Shown here: positions 43,069 through 52,297 of the stretch, one piece after another
Position numbering within the stretch: the first letter of the stretch is position 1
Layout: each line of letters begins with the position of its first letter
The notes under the pieces: model-generated
The model's database searches: none
What the model was told of the DNA's origin: nothing
The model's input: the letters and a program-made list of their open reading frames with translations, nothing else
Program-made: the position numbers and the translations under genes
Assembly (NCBI RefSeq): GCF_040050925.1
Contig: NZ_CP157390.1
Location: forward strand, 3,906,001-3,970,000
Source: Leifsonia sp. NPDC080035
GTDB taxonomy: Bacteria; Actinomycetota; Actinomycetes; Actinomycetales; Microbacteriaceae
DNA: 64,000 nt
Direction: 5' to 3'

Positions 43069-43980
43069 TCAGCGCAAGTACTCGAGGAGTTCCGGCGAGC
43101 GCAGGCGCTTGAGGCTGCGGGTCTCCAGCTGGCGGACGCGCTCGCGCGTGATGCCGTAGACCTCGCCGACCTCGTCGAGCGTCATCGGCTTCTGACCGTC
43201 CAGGCCGAAGCGCATCCTGACCACCTTGGCGTCGCGGGGCGGCAGCTCGCGCAGGCGCTCCTCCAGGTCGCGGTGGCGGAACTCCACCTCGACGGACTCC
43301 GACGGACCGGGGGCGTCGCCGTCCTCGATCAGGTCGCCGAGCTCGGCGCCCTCGTTCTCGCCGACGGGCACGGCCAGCGACACCGTCTCCGAGTCGCTCA
43401 TCTGCAGCTTGTGCACCTCGGCCGGGGTGAGGTTGGCGGCCTCCGCCATCTCCTCCAGGGTGGGCGTGCGGCCCAGCTCTCCGCCCAGGTCGCGGCGGAT
43501 GCGGTCCAACTTGTCGATCTTCTCCACGGTGTGCACCGGGATGCGGATCAGGCGGGCGGTGTCCGCGATGCCGCGCAGGATGGACTGGCGGATCCACCAG
43601 GTGGCGTACGTGGAGAACTTGTTGCCGGTGCGGTAGTCGAACTTCTCGACGGCGCGCACCAGGCCGAGGTTGCCCTCCTGGATCAGGTCCATCACCGCGA
43701 GTCCGCGTCCGGCGTAGCGCTTGGCGATGCTGACGACGAGGCGCAGGTTCGCCTCGATGAAGCGCTCGAACGCGCGCTTGCCGTCCTCCTCCAGGTAGCG
43801 GAGCTCCCGCTTCTCCATCGGGGTCAGCCCCGGACGCGTCGCCAGACGCTCCCCGGCCAGCACACCCACTTCGATCCGCTTCGCGAGCGCGACCTCTTCA
43901 TCGGCGGTCAGCAGCCGCGTCCGCCCGATCGAATTGAGGTAGTCGCGCACCGGATCATTCGTCACTTCGAGCACTGTCAT
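43069..43980 (-). CDS. RNA polymerase sigma factor, sigma-70 family group 2 (SigB-like)
   Basis: A 303-residue primary-like sigma factor without the acidic N-terminal region 1.1 of group 1. Regions: 1.2 (DPVRDYLNSIGRTRLLTADEE), 2 (LRLVVSIAKRYAGRGLAVMD, FSTYATWWIRQSI), 3 and 4 (LPPRDAKVVRMRFGL, TLDEVGEVYGITRERVRQLE). It is highly similar in recognition helices to the housekeeping factor, so it should read similar promoters. Standalone gene with 194 nt upstream to the MFS gene. Confidence 0.9.
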   Translation of the reverse strand: MTVLEVTNDPVRDYLNSIGRTRLLTADEEVALAKRIEVGVLAGERLATRPGLTPMEKRELRYLEEDGKRAFERFIEANLRLVVSIAKRYAGRGLAVMDLIQEGNLGLVRAVEKFDYRTGNKFSTYATWWIRQSILRGIADTARLIRIPVHTVEKIDKLDRIRRDLGGELGRTPTLEEMAEAANLTPAEVHKLQMSDSETVSLAVPVGENEGAELGDLIEDGDAPGPSESVEVEFRHRDLEERLRELPPRDAKVVRMRFGLDGQKPMTLDEVGEVYGITRERVRQLETRSLKRLRSPELLEYLR

Positions 43981-44068
43981 CGTGTCATCCCTTGCGTCTG
44001 GTACAGCAGTACTTCTGCCTCGATTCCGATCTCAGAGTAGGCAGATTGCACTCTCCCCCAACAAGGGG

Positions 44069-44097
44069 TTGACAGCCGCCGGAGGGCTCGCTAAGCG
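44069..44097 (+). promoter_or_regulatory. Sigma-70-type promoter upstream of the MFS transporter gene
   Basis: TTGACA (44069-44074) and TAAGCG (44092-44097) are separated by 17 bp, about 80 nt upstream of the predicted start. A TACCGT element just before GTG 44175 could be an alternative leaderless promoter. Confidence 0.5.
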
Positions 44098-44174
44098 TGT
44101 CGGCGCCTACCTCCCCGGCCTCCGCGCTGTCAAGGCCCTGCCTGGTCAGGAGCACATCTCGTACCGTTCCAACC

Positions 44175-45671
44175 GTGAGCACACATGCATCCGATTCCCG
44201 GGCGATGTCCAACAAGACCGGAGCGCCCAGGGAACTCAAGACGATCAAGACCCGCATCCCGGCGCGAATGGACCGACTGCCGTGGTCGCGCTTCCACTGG
44301 CTCGTCGTGATCGGGCTCGGCACGGTGTGGATCCTCGACGGGCTCGAGGTGACCATCGTCGGCGCGATCGGCAGCCGGCTGACCGAGCCGGACTCGGGGC
44401 TCGGGCTGACCACCGGCGAGGTCGGGCTCGCCGCGGCGATCTACGTCGCCGGAGCGTGCACGGGGTCGCTGGTGTTCGGCTACCTGACCGACCGGTTCGG
44501 GCGGAAGAAGCTGTTCATCATCACGCTCGGCCTCTACCTGCTCGCGACGGTGCTCACCGCGTTCTCGGTCGCGCCGTGGATGTTCTTCGTGTTCCGCTTC
44601 TTCACCGGCGCCGGGATCGGCGGCGAATACGCCGCGATCAATTCGGCGATCGACGAGCTCATCCCTGCCCGGCGCCGCGGCGTCGTCGACCTCGCGATCA
44701 ACGGCTCCTACTGGCTGGGCACGGCGTTCGGCGCGGTGCTCACCGTCTTCCTGCTCAACACGGCGATCTTCCCGGCCGACATCGGCTGGCGCATCGCCTT
44801 CGGCCTGGGCGCCGTGCTCGGGCTCGTCATCCTGCTGGTGCGCAAGAACGTGCCGGAGTCGCCGCGCTGGATGTTCATCCACGGTCGCGACGAGGATGCC
44901 GAGAAGGTGGTCGACGAGATCGAGCACGGCATCGAGGAGGAGAAGGGCGCGCCGCTGGAGACGGTCGGCGACGACCGCGCCATCGAGATCCACCAGCGCC
45001 GCACGACCGGCTTCGGCGAGATCGTGCGGGTGGCCGTCACGCAGTATCCGAAGCGGTTCGTGCTCGGCCTGTCGCTGTTCATCGGCCAGGCGTTCCTCTA
45101 CAACGCTGTGTTCTTCACCTACGCCCTCGTGCTGACGAAGCTGCTCGGCGTGCCTGACGACGTCGCCCCCTGGTCGCTTGTACCCATCGCGATCGGCAAC
45201 TTCCTCGGGCCGCTCGTGCTCGGTCACCTCTTCGACGCCATCGGTCGCCGGTTCATGATCACGCTGTCCTACGTGGGCTCCGGCGTGCTGCTGGTCGGAA
45301 CGGCCATCCTGTTCGGTTCGGGAGCGCTCGACGCGTTCTGGCTGACCGCGTGCTGGATGGTCGTGTTCTTCCTCGCGTCGGCCGGCGCGAGCAGCGCGTA
45401 CCTGACGGTGAGCGAGATCTTCCCGATGGAGACCAGGGCGATGGCGATCGCGTTCTTCTACGCGGTGGGCACCGGCCTCGGTGGCATCATCGGGCCGATC
45501 CTGTTCGGCCAGCTGATCGGCGGCGGCATCCAGGCGGTCGCCATCGGCTACTACATCGGGGCGGGGCTGATGATCGCGGCGGGCCTGGTGGAGCTGTTCC
45601 TCGGAGTGGACGCCGAACGCAAGTCGCTCGAGGACATCGCCGCCCCGCTCTCCTCGTCCGCCAAGGGCTGA
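44175..45671 (+). CDS. Sugar-porter-type MFS transporter
   Basis: A 498-residue, 12-helix carrier. Family hallmarks are GYLTDRFGRKK in loop 2-3, RFFTGAGIGGEYAAINSAIDE, PESPRW after helix 6 and FPMETRAMAIA in the second half. These match the metabolite/proton symporter branch (carboxylate, aromatic acid or sugar substrates). GTG 44175 is preferred because of the -10-like element before it; ATG 44205 is the alternative. The gene has no operon partner. A palindromic terminator of family 2 follows. Confidence 0.85.
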   Translation: MSTHASDSRAMSNKTGAPRELKTIKTRIPARMDRLPWSRFHWLVVIGLGTVWILDGLEVTIVGAIGSRLTEPDSGLGLTTGEVGLAAAIYVAGACTGSLVFGYLTDRFGRKKLFIITLGLYLLATVLTAFSVAPWMFFVFRFFTGAGIGGEYAAINSAIDELIPARRRGVVDLAINGSYWLGTAFGAVLTVFLLNTAIFPADIGWRIAFGLGAVLGLVILLVRKNVPESPRWMFIHGRDEDAEKVVDEIEHGIEEEKGAPLETVGDDRAIEIHQRRTTGFGEIVRVAVTQYPKRFVLGLSLFIGQAFLYNAVFFTYALVLTKLLGVPDDVAPWSLVPIAIGNFLGPLVLGHLFDAIGRRFMITLSYVGSGVLLVGTAILFGSGALDAFWLTACWMVVFFLASAGASSAYLTVSEIFPMETRAMAIAFFYAVGTGLGGIIGPILFGQLIGGGIQAVAIGYYIGAGLMIAAGLVELFLGVDAERKSLEDIAAPLSSSAKG

Positions 45672-45689
45672 CCGGCCCCGCGCCGGCCG

Positions 45690-45756
45690 GCCGCCGAGCA
45701 CAGGGAAAAGGTCGCGGATCCGCTCGATTCGCGACCTTTTCCCTGTGCTCGGCGGC
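45690..45756. repeat. Palindrome family 2, copy 1 (27-bp perfect arms)
   Basis: Arms 45690-45716 and 45730-45756 pair perfectly with a 13-nt loop, between the MFS gene and the converging topoisomerase gene. The 27-nt left arm is identical to the left arm of the copy at 57822-57848. It probably terminates both genes and belongs to a dispersed repeat family. Confidence 0.85.
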
Positions 45757-45757
45757 G

Positions 45758-46729
45758 TCAGGAGGTGGCGAGGAGCTCGAGGAGGGCGGGCTCGGGGGCG
45801 CGGCCGCCGCTGGTGTCGATGACCTCGCCCTGGCGGTAGCGGTCGAAGACGCGCGGGTCGATGTAGCTGTTGCGCGCGATCGCCGGCGTGTTCCCGAGGG
45901 CCTGAGCCGCCTCGTCGACTGCGGCGCTCACCCGCTTCTTGCGCTTGGCCTCGGTGTCCGCCGTGCCGAGCTCGGCCAGCGCCTTCGCGGCCACGATGGT
46001 GCCGTGCAGCGTCCGGAAGTCCTTCGCCGTGAACTCGCCGCCGCTCTGCCGGCGGATGTACTCGTTGAGCGACGCGGGCCGGATGGAGTGCCAGGTGCCC
46101 TCCTTCCAGGAGAACAGCCGCGACCGCGCGCCGCGCAGCGCGACGATCTCGCCGAGCAGCGCCGCCAGGTCCTCGTCCTCGATGGTGCTCGCCCACTTCT
46201 GCGCGGACTTCGCCGGGAAGGTGAGCGTGACCGCGTCCCCGTCGATCTGGGCGTGCCGGCACAGCAGCGTGGTCAGCCCGCGGCTGCCGTTGGCGTGCAG
46301 GTACTCCTCGCTGCCGATCCGCAGCGATCCCAGGTCGATCACCCGGAAGGCGGCGGCCAGGATGCGGTCGCGCCCGAACCCCTCCGAGCGCAAGTCCATC
46401 GTCACCTTGCGCCGGGCCGCAGGGAGCGTCTCCGCCAGCTGGGACGCGCGCTCGAACTTGATGCGGTCCTGATGGATGCGCCAGGACTCGTGGTAGAGGT
46501 ACTGCCGCCTTCCCGCGCCGTCCGTGCCGACCGCCTGGATGTGACCGCGCGCGTCCGGCGAGATCCACACGTCCTGCCAGGCCGGCGGGATGACCAGCGA
46601 GCGGATGCGCTCCAGCTCGCGCTCGTCGACGATCGGGTTACCGGCCTCGTCCTCGTACACGGGCCCCTTCGCCGTCGACCGGCGCGCGTATCCCGGACCG
46701 GAGGGGTCGCTTCGTCGCAGCCGGGTCAC
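45758..46729 (-). CDS. DNA topoisomerase IB
   Basis: A 323-residue poxvirus/eukaryote-type topoisomerase I. The catalytic core carries LRIGSEEY, TLTFPAKSAQKW (conserved Lys), YIRRQSGGEFTAKDFRTLHG (conserved Arg/His) and the nucleophile Tyr in NSYIDPRVFD. It relaxes supercoils through a 3'-phosphotyrosyl intermediate. The GTG start at 46729 overlaps the ku stop by 4 nt, so the two are co-translated, which ties it to end-joining by context. Confidence 0.9.
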   Translation of the reverse strand: MTRLRRSDPSGPGYARRSTAKGPVYEDEAGNPIVDERELERIRSLVIPPAWQDVWISPDARGHIQAVGTDGAGRRQYLYHESWRIHQDRIKFERASQLAETLPAARRKVTMDLRSEGFGRDRILAAAFRVIDLGSLRIGSEEYLHANGSRGLTTLLCRHAQIDGDAVTLTFPAKSAQKWASTIEDEDLAALLGEIVALRGARSRLFSWKEGTWHSIRPASLNEYIRRQSGGEFTAKDFRTLHGTIVAAKALAELGTADTEAKRKKRVSAAVDEAAQALGNTPAIARNSYIDPRVFDRYRQGEVIDTSGGRAPEPALLELLATS

Positions 46730-47667
46730 GCGGGCTTCTTGGCCTTCTTCGCGGGCGCCTTCTCGGCGGTCGTCTTGGCCGTGGCCTTCCTGGCGGTGGA
46801 CTTCTTCGCAGTGCTCTTCGCGGCGCCGGTCTTCGAGGCACTCGCCTTCGTGGCGCCGCCCGTGCCGCTCTCCTTGCCCGAGCGGCTGCGCTCCACGCTG
46901 CGCTGCAGCGCCTCCATCAGGTCGATGACCTCGCCGCCGCCCTTCTTCTCGGTCTCCTCCTCGCCGAAGGTCGCCGCCGTGTCCACGCTCTCGCCCTGCT
47001 CGAGCTTGGCGTCGATCAGCTTGCGCAGCTCCTCCTGGTACTCGTCGGAGAACTTCTCCGGCTCGAAGTCGCCGGCGAAGCTCTCCATGAGCGCGGCGGA
47101 GAGCGACAATTCGCGGTCGGTGATGCGCGGGCTGGACTCGAGCGATGGGAAGTCGGCCTCGCGGATCTCGTCGTGCCAGAGCATCGTCTGCAGCACCAGC
47201 ACGTTGCCGCGCACCCGGAGCGCGCCGAGGCGTGTCTTCTGGCGCAGGGCGAAGTTCACGATGGCGGTGCGGTCCTCGTCCTCCAGCGTCTTGCGCAGCA
47301 GCGCGTACGCCTTCAGCGACTTGGAGTCCGGCTCCAGGTAGTAGCTGCGGTCGAACATCAGCGGGTCGAGCTGGTCGTTCGGCACGAACTCCACCACGTC
47401 GATCTCCCGGCTGCGCTCGGCCGGCAGCGACTCCAGATCCTCCGGGGTCAGGATGACCGTCCGCTCGCCGTCGTCGTACGCCTTCGCGATGTGCTCGTAC
47501 GGGATGGTCTTGCCGTCGATCTCGCACACGCGCTTGTAGCGGATCCGCCCGCCGTCCGCGTCGTGCACCTGGTGCAGCGCGACGTCGTGGTCCTCCGTGG
47601 CGCTGTAGACCTTCACCGGCACGTTGACCAGACCGAAGGTGATCGCACCCGTCCAAATGGCCCTCAT
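46726..47667 (-). CDS. ku: Ku protein (non-homologous end joining)
   Basis: Homodimeric DNA-end-binding protein. It has 313 residues starting MRAIWTGAITFGLVNVPVKV, the standard bacterial Ku start, with the beta-barrel core to about 255. A long Lys/Ala-rich tail (about 265-313) follows, of the kind that aids DNA binding and LigD recruitment. It is divergent from ligD with 75 nt between starts and coupled to the topoisomerase IB gene downstream. Confidence 0.95.
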   Translation of the reverse strand: MRAIWTGAITFGLVNVPVKVYSATEDHDVALHQVHDADGGRIRYKRVCEIDGKTIPYEHIAKAYDDGERTVILTPEDLESLPAERSREIDVVEFVPNDQLDPLMFDRSYYLEPDSKSLKAYALLRKTLEDEDRTAIVNFALRQKTRLGALRVRGNVLVLQTMLWHDEIREADFPSLESSPRITDRELSLSAALMESFAGDFEPEKFSDEYQEELRKLIDAKLEQGESVDTAATFGEEETEKKGGGEVIDLMEALQRSVERSRSGKESGTGGATKASASKTGAAKSTAKKSTARKATAKTTAEKAPAKKAKKPA

Positions 47668-47742
47668 GGCACCATCGTGTCCGCGGAATGCATGTTTATC
47701 AACAGGTGATCGTGCACGAGGTCCCTGGCGTACGGTACTCGC

Positions 47743-50232
47743 ATGGCTGCTGAGGACACCGAGACGGTCTCGATCGGGGGGCACCGGCTGAGGCTGACCA
47801 ACCTCGACAAGGTGCTGTATCCGGAGACCGGCACGACGAAGGCGGACGTGATCGCCTACTACAGCGCGATCGCCGACGTGATGATCCCGCACGTGCGCGA
47901 CCGGATCGCGACCCGCAAACGGTGGGTGCACGGCGTCGGCACCCCCGAACATCCCGGGCAGGTGTTCTTCCAGAAGAACCTCGACCCTGCGTCCACCCCG
48001 GACTGGGTCGTCCAGAGCACGGTCACGCACAAGACGAGCACCAACAGCTACCCGCTCGTCAACGACGAGGCGACCCTGATCTGGCTGGCGCAGATCGCGT
48101 CGCTGGAGATCCACGTGCCGCAGTGGCGCGTCGGGAAGGGCGGCGAGCGCCGCAACCCGGACCGGCTGGTGCTGGACCTCGACCCCGGCGATGGGGTGAC
48201 GCTCGCCGACTGCGCCGAGGTCGCCCGCTGGGCGAAGGCCATCCTGGACGACATGGGGCTCGACCCGATGCCGGTCACGAGCGGGTCGAAGGGCATCCAC
48301 CTGTACGCCGCGCTCGACGGCTCGCAGACCAGCGACCAGGTGTCCGCCGTCGCGCACGAGCTGGCGCGGGCGCTGGAGGCCGACCACCCCGACCTCGTGG
48401 TCAGCGACATGAAGAAGACGCTGCGCGTGGGCAAGGTGCTCGTCGACTGGAGCCAGAACAACGGAGCGAAGACCACGATCGCCCCCTACTCGCTGCGCGG
48501 TCGCTTCCACCCGACCGTCGCCGCGCCGCGGACCTGGCGTGAGCTCGCCTCGAAGGACCTGCGCCACCTCGACTACACCGAGGTGCTGCAGCGGGTGAAG
48601 CGGCGGGGTGACCCGCTCGCGGACCTGTCGGCGGGGTCCGCGAGCGCCGCGGGTTCCGTGGGAGCGGCGGCCGGCGGCGACCGGCTGACCACCTACCGGT
48701 CGATGCGCGACGCGGAGAAGACGCCGGAGCCGGTGCCGCTCGAGGTGAGCCCGGACGCGGCGGACGGACGCTCGTTCGTCATCCAGGAGCACCACGCCCG
48801 GCGCCTGCACTGGGACTTCCGGCTGCAGCACGACGGCGTGCTGGTGAGCTGGGCGCTGCCGAAGGGACCGCCGACCGACCCGAAGCAGAACCACCTCGCC
48901 GTGCATGTGGAGGACCACCCGCTGGAGTACGGGACGTTCGCGGGCGACATCCCGCACGGCGAGTACGGCGCCGGTCACGTCGACATCTGGGACCACGGCG
49001 AGTACGAGCTGGAGAAGTGGCGGGACGACGAGGTGATCGCGACGCTGCACGGCCAGCCCGACGGCGGCCTCGGCGGCGAGCCGCGGAAGTTCGCGCTGAT
49101 CGCGACGAAGCAGGGCGGCGACGAGAAGAACTGGCTGATCCACCTGATGAAGGATGCGGCGACCCCGCCGGCGAACACCGGGTCCCGGGGCAGGAAGAAG
49201 GACGCGGCACCGGCCGGCCGGAAGACCGCGGCCACCGGCGGCACGCCGGCCGGAGAGCCCATCACCGGCAAGCCGGTCTCCCCCATGCTCGCCACCCTCG
49301 GCTCGCCGGGCGAGATCCACGATGAGGACGACTGGGCGTTCGAGATGAAGTGGGACGGGATCCGCGCGATCGCCGAGATCCGCGGCGGCGTGCTGCGGCT
49401 GACGACGCGCAACGGCAACGACGTGACCCGCACCTACCCGGACCTCGGCGGGCTGGTCGACATCGCCGACGGCCACGACCTCGTGCTCGACGGCGAGATC
49501 GTCACGTTGACCCGGCAGGGCCGACCCGACTTCGGGCTGCTGCAGACCAGGATGGGCCTCACCAGGCCCGCCGAGGTGGAGGCCGCCGCGAAGCGCGCGC
49601 CCGCGCACTACATGGTCTTCGACATCCTGGAGCGCGACGGCGACGACCTACGGAAGCAGCCGTACGACGACAGGCGCATGGCGCTGCGGGAGGCGGTCCG
49701 GCCGCCGAAGAGCGATCCGGTGCAGGTGCCGCCGGCGTTCGACGGCGACCTGGCGCACGCCGTCGCCTCGAGCAAGGAGCTGGGGCTCGAGGGCGTCGTC
49801 GCGAAGCTGCGGGACAGCACATACTCGACCGGGCGGCGCTCGCGCAGCTGGATCAAGATCAAGCACCACCGCACCCAGGAGGTCGTGATCGGCGGCTGGA
49901 CGCCGGGCAACGGGCGCAGGGCGAACACGATCGGCGCGCTGCTGCTCGGCATCCCGGACGGCGACGGCCTGCGCTACGTCGGCAAGGTGGGCACGGGCTT
50001 CACGGACACAATGTTGGACGACCTGACCGCGAAGCTCGGCGCGCACGAGCGGAAGACGTCCCCCCTCGATGGCGTGCCCTCCGCCGACGCGCGCGGCGCG
50101 CACTGGGTGCGGCCCGAGTACGTCGGCGAGGTCGAGTTCGCCGAGTGGACCGGGACCGACCGCCTCCGGCAGCCGTCGTGGCGCGGCCTGCGCCCGGACA
50201 AGCGCGTCGACCAGGTGGTGCGCGAGGGCTGA
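47743..50232 (+). CDS. ligD: Multifunctional ATP-dependent DNA ligase LigD
   Basis: An 829-residue end-joining enzyme with three domains in the order polymerase, phosphoesterase, ligase. The primase-polymerase part (about 1-290) has the LDLDPGDG metal site. The 3'-phosphoesterase part (about 345-460) has FVIQEHHARRLHWDFRL and GEYGAGHVDIWD. The ligase adenylation site is in FEMKWDGIRAI (Lys about 536), followed by LVLDGEIV and an OB-fold. All motifs are intact. It is divergent from ku and converges on the next gene with a 16-nt gap. Confidence 0.95.
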   Translation: MAAEDTETVSIGGHRLRLTNLDKVLYPETGTTKADVIAYYSAIADVMIPHVRDRIATRKRWVHGVGTPEHPGQVFFQKNLDPASTPDWVVQSTVTHKTSTNSYPLVNDEATLIWLAQIASLEIHVPQWRVGKGGERRNPDRLVLDLDPGDGVTLADCAEVARWAKAILDDMGLDPMPVTSGSKGIHLYAALDGSQTSDQVSAVAHELARALEADHPDLVVSDMKKTLRVGKVLVDWSQNNGAKTTIAPYSLRGRFHPTVAAPRTWRELASKDLRHLDYTEVLQRVKRRGDPLADLSAGSASAAGSVGAAAGGDRLTTYRSMRDAEKTPEPVPLEVSPDAADGRSFVIQEHHARRLHWDFRLQHDGVLVSWALPKGPPTDPKQNHLAVHVEDHPLEYGTFAGDIPHGEYGAGHVDIWDHGEYELEKWRDDEVIATLHGQPDGGLGGEPRKFALIATKQGGDEKNWLIHLMKDAATPPANTGSRGRKKDAAPAGRKTAATGGTPAGEPITGKPVSPMLATLGSPGEIHDEDDWAFEMKWDGIRAIAEIRGGVLRLTTRNGNDVTRTYPDLGGLVDIADGHDLVLDGEIVTLTRQGRPDFGLLQTRMGLTRPAEVEAAAKRAPAHYMVFDILERDGDDLRKQPYDDRRMALREAVRPPKSDPVQVPPAFDGDLAHAVASSKELGLEGVVAKLRDSTYSTGRRSRSWIKIKHHRTQEVVIGGWTPGNGRRANTIGALLLGIPDGDGLRYVGKVGTGFTDTMLDDLTAKLGAHERKTSPLDGVPSADARGAHWVRPEYVGEVEFAEWTGTDRLRQPSWRGLRPDKRVDQVVREG

Positions 50233-50248
50233 GCCGGCCGCTGCCGCG

Positions 50249-51772
50249 CTATGGGGCGTAGACGCGGAGGGCGCCGGGGAGCAGTGTGAGCCGGAGCCGT
50301 TCGCCCGGGGTGTCGGTGGCCGCCTCGCCGTCGTGGGCGTAGCCGGGGTCCTCTCCGCGGGAGGCGATGGTCAGCTCCTGCGCGGTGAAGCCGTCGATGA
50401 CGGGCGGCCCCTGCAGGAACGGCAGCCGAGCGACGAGCGTGTCGGCGCGTCCGCCGAACGCGAGCGCAACGGCACCGCGCGTCTTCGGCTTTCCGCCCGC
50501 CTCCAGGATGCGCACATCCAGCAGGCCGTCGTCGAGCCTGCGGCGCTCGATGGGCGCGACGGTGACCGGGTAGTACCGGTCGACGCCGACGAACACCGAC
50601 CAGATCGTGCGCGCCCGGCCGTCCACCTCCACCTCGAACGGCTCGCTGCGCCGCAGCACCCGCACCGCGGCGATCAGCGCGGCGAGCGGCTTGCCCCAGC
50701 GGCCCTCGTGGCGCTCGCGCTCGGCGACGAACGCGGGATAGACGCCGATGGATGCGGTGTTCAGCACCGTCCGCCGCTCGCCCGTCGGGAAGGCCAGCTC
50801 GGCGGCGTCCACCGCGCGGCCCGTCCCGGCGGCGAAGGCATCGAGGGCGGTGTCGAACGTCTCCAGCCCGGCGGCCTTCGCGAAGTGGTTGAAGGTGCCG
50901 CCGGGCAGCACGAGGAGCGGGAGGTCGGCGAGGCGCGCCTCGTGCGCGACGGCGCCGACCGATCCGTCGCCTCCCACGATGCCGAGCGCGGCGGGCGGGG
51001 TGGCTGCGGCGAGGCGGTCGCGGATGAGCGCCGCGATGTCGTCGCCGTCCTGGAGCACGTGGACGTCGGCCGCCGGGAGCCGCTTCGCGAGCAGCGGCGC
51101 CGGGTCCGGCCGACCGAGGCCCTTGCCCGACCCGGGGTTCACCAGGATGAACAGCCCGGCGCCGTCGGCGAGCACGGGCAGGTCGACCGTCCCCGCCGTC
51201 GGCGCCGGGGTCGGCACGAGCGGCCGTGCGGAGGTGACCGCCTTGATCGCGAGCGCCGCCCCCGCGCCGATCGCGGCGCCGCCGACGACGTCGGAGAACC
51301 AGTGCGCACCGGTGTGCAGCCGCGAGTAGCCGACGCCCGCCGCGAGCGGCGCGAGCGCTGCCCCCGCGGCCGGGGAGCCGAGCGCGACGCCGGTGGTGAA
51401 GGCGACCGCGCTGGCCGTGTGGCCGGAGGGGAACGACGGCGAGGTCGGCGAGCGATCCAGCCGGCGCGAGACAGGGATGGAGGTGAGCGCAGGGCGCTGA
51501 CCGCCCAGCAGCCGCTTCCCGACGACGTTCGCGACCAGGCTGGCGAGGCCAAGCGAGGCGAGCCCGCGGGCCGCGGCCTTCGGCTTGCCGAGGGCGACCA
51601 GGACCCCGGCGGCGGCGAACCAGAGCTTGCCGTGGTCCGCGGCGCCGGTGAACAGCCGCCAGAACGCGTCCGCTGCCGGGCCGGTACGGCGGGCGTTGAT
51701 GCGACGGGCGACGGCCTCGTCGATGCGGGCGATGCGGCGCGGGAGCGGCGGGCGGCGGCGGGATGCGGGCAT
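50249..51772 (-). CDS. PAP2 phosphatase / diacylglycerol kinase fusion protein
   Basis: A 507-residue fusion. The N-terminal PAP2 domain has three family blocks: KRLLGGQRP, PSFPSGHTAS and SRLHTGAHWFSDVVGG, with hydrophobic segments between. The C-terminal part (about 215-507) is a lipid-kinase catalytic domain: LVNPGSGKG, VGGDGSVGAVAHE and LPGGTFNHFAKA. It may act on undecaprenyl or phosphatidyl lipids, dephosphorylating one and phosphorylating another; substrate is not evident. ATG 51772 is chosen since the preceding frame is Arg-rich shadow. Confidence 0.88.
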   Translation of the reverse strand: MPASRRRPPLPRRIARIDEAVARRINARRTGPAADAFWRLFTGAADHGKLWFAAAGVLVALGKPKAAARGLASLGLASLVANVVGKRLLGGQRPALTSIPVSRRLDRSPTSPSFPSGHTASAVAFTTGVALGSPAAGAALAPLAAGVGYSRLHTGAHWFSDVVGGAAIGAGAALAIKAVTSARPLVPTPAPTAGTVDLPVLADGAGLFILVNPGSGKGLGRPDPAPLLAKRLPAADVHVLQDGDDIAALIRDRLAAATPPAALGIVGGDGSVGAVAHEARLADLPLLVLPGGTFNHFAKAAGLETFDTALDAFAAGTGRAVDAAELAFPTGERRTVLNTASIGVYPAFVAERERHEGRWGKPLAALIAAVRVLRRSEPFEVEVDGRARTIWSVFVGVDRYYPVTVAPIERRRLDDGLLDVRILEAGGKPKTRGAVALAFGGRADTLVARLPFLQGPPVIDGFTAQELTIASRGEDPGYAHDGEAATDTPGERLRLTLLPGALRVYAP

Positions 51773-51853
51773 GCCCCCACCGTAGCCCCGCCCCGTTCGC
51801 GGCCGCCGTTGGAGGTTCGCGGGAGCGGGCGCGGCGGCGGTAGGATCGTCGTC

Positions 51854-52297
51854 GTGAGCACGCACCTGACCGCAGAGAACACGACCGCAGCCGATCAGAC
51901 CGTCGTCGACGACGAGAACGGCGGCCTCGTCCGCAGCCTCAGCGCCACCCTTCCGACGGCGCTCGGCAACCTGATCGCCACCGTCGTGGTGCTGGTCACG
52001 ATCGTGCTCGGCATCTGGAGCCTCGTCGCCACGTGGAGCGGCAACCCCGGCTCCGCGCTGCCGTTCTTCCAGATGGTCGTCGCCGGCACGGTCGTGAGCC
52101 TCAACGCGATCTACGCGCGCCGCACCTTCAGCTACGTGATCACGCTGATCGGCGCCATCCTCTGGCTCTGGGTGTCCGTCACCCCGTTCCAGCCGTTCTG
52201 GCAGGTGCTGCTGCAGTCGCTGACCGTCACGCTCATGCTCGCCGGCGTCGTGTTCTCCACCGCCGCGGTCGCGCTCAGCAAGAAGCCCCGCTTCTGA
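51854..52297 (+). CDS. Hypothetical membrane protein with four hydrophobic segments
   Basis: A 147-residue protein: acidic N-terminus of about 25 residues, then four hydrophobic segments (NLIATVVVLVTIVLGIW, QMVVAGTVVSLNAI, YVITLIGAILWLWVSV, TVTLMLAGVVFSTAAVAL). No family recognised. GTG 51854 follows TAGGAT by 7 bases, so the transcript is probably leaderless. Its stop overlaps the apparent CTG start of the MFS gene, suggesting coupling. Confidence 0.75.
   Translation: MSTHLTAENTTAADQTVVDDENGGLVRSLSATLPTALGNLIATVVVLVTIVLGIWSLVATWSGNPGSALPFFQMVVAGTVVSLNAIYARRTFSYVITLIGAILWLWVSVTPFQPFWQVLLQSLTVTLMLAGVVFSTAAVALSKKPRF

Noticed and set aside
50069..51853. Long plus-strand frame before the small membrane protein
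   Set aside because: Antisense to the PAP2-kinase fusion; only the part from GTG 51854 has membrane-protein character and a promoter.
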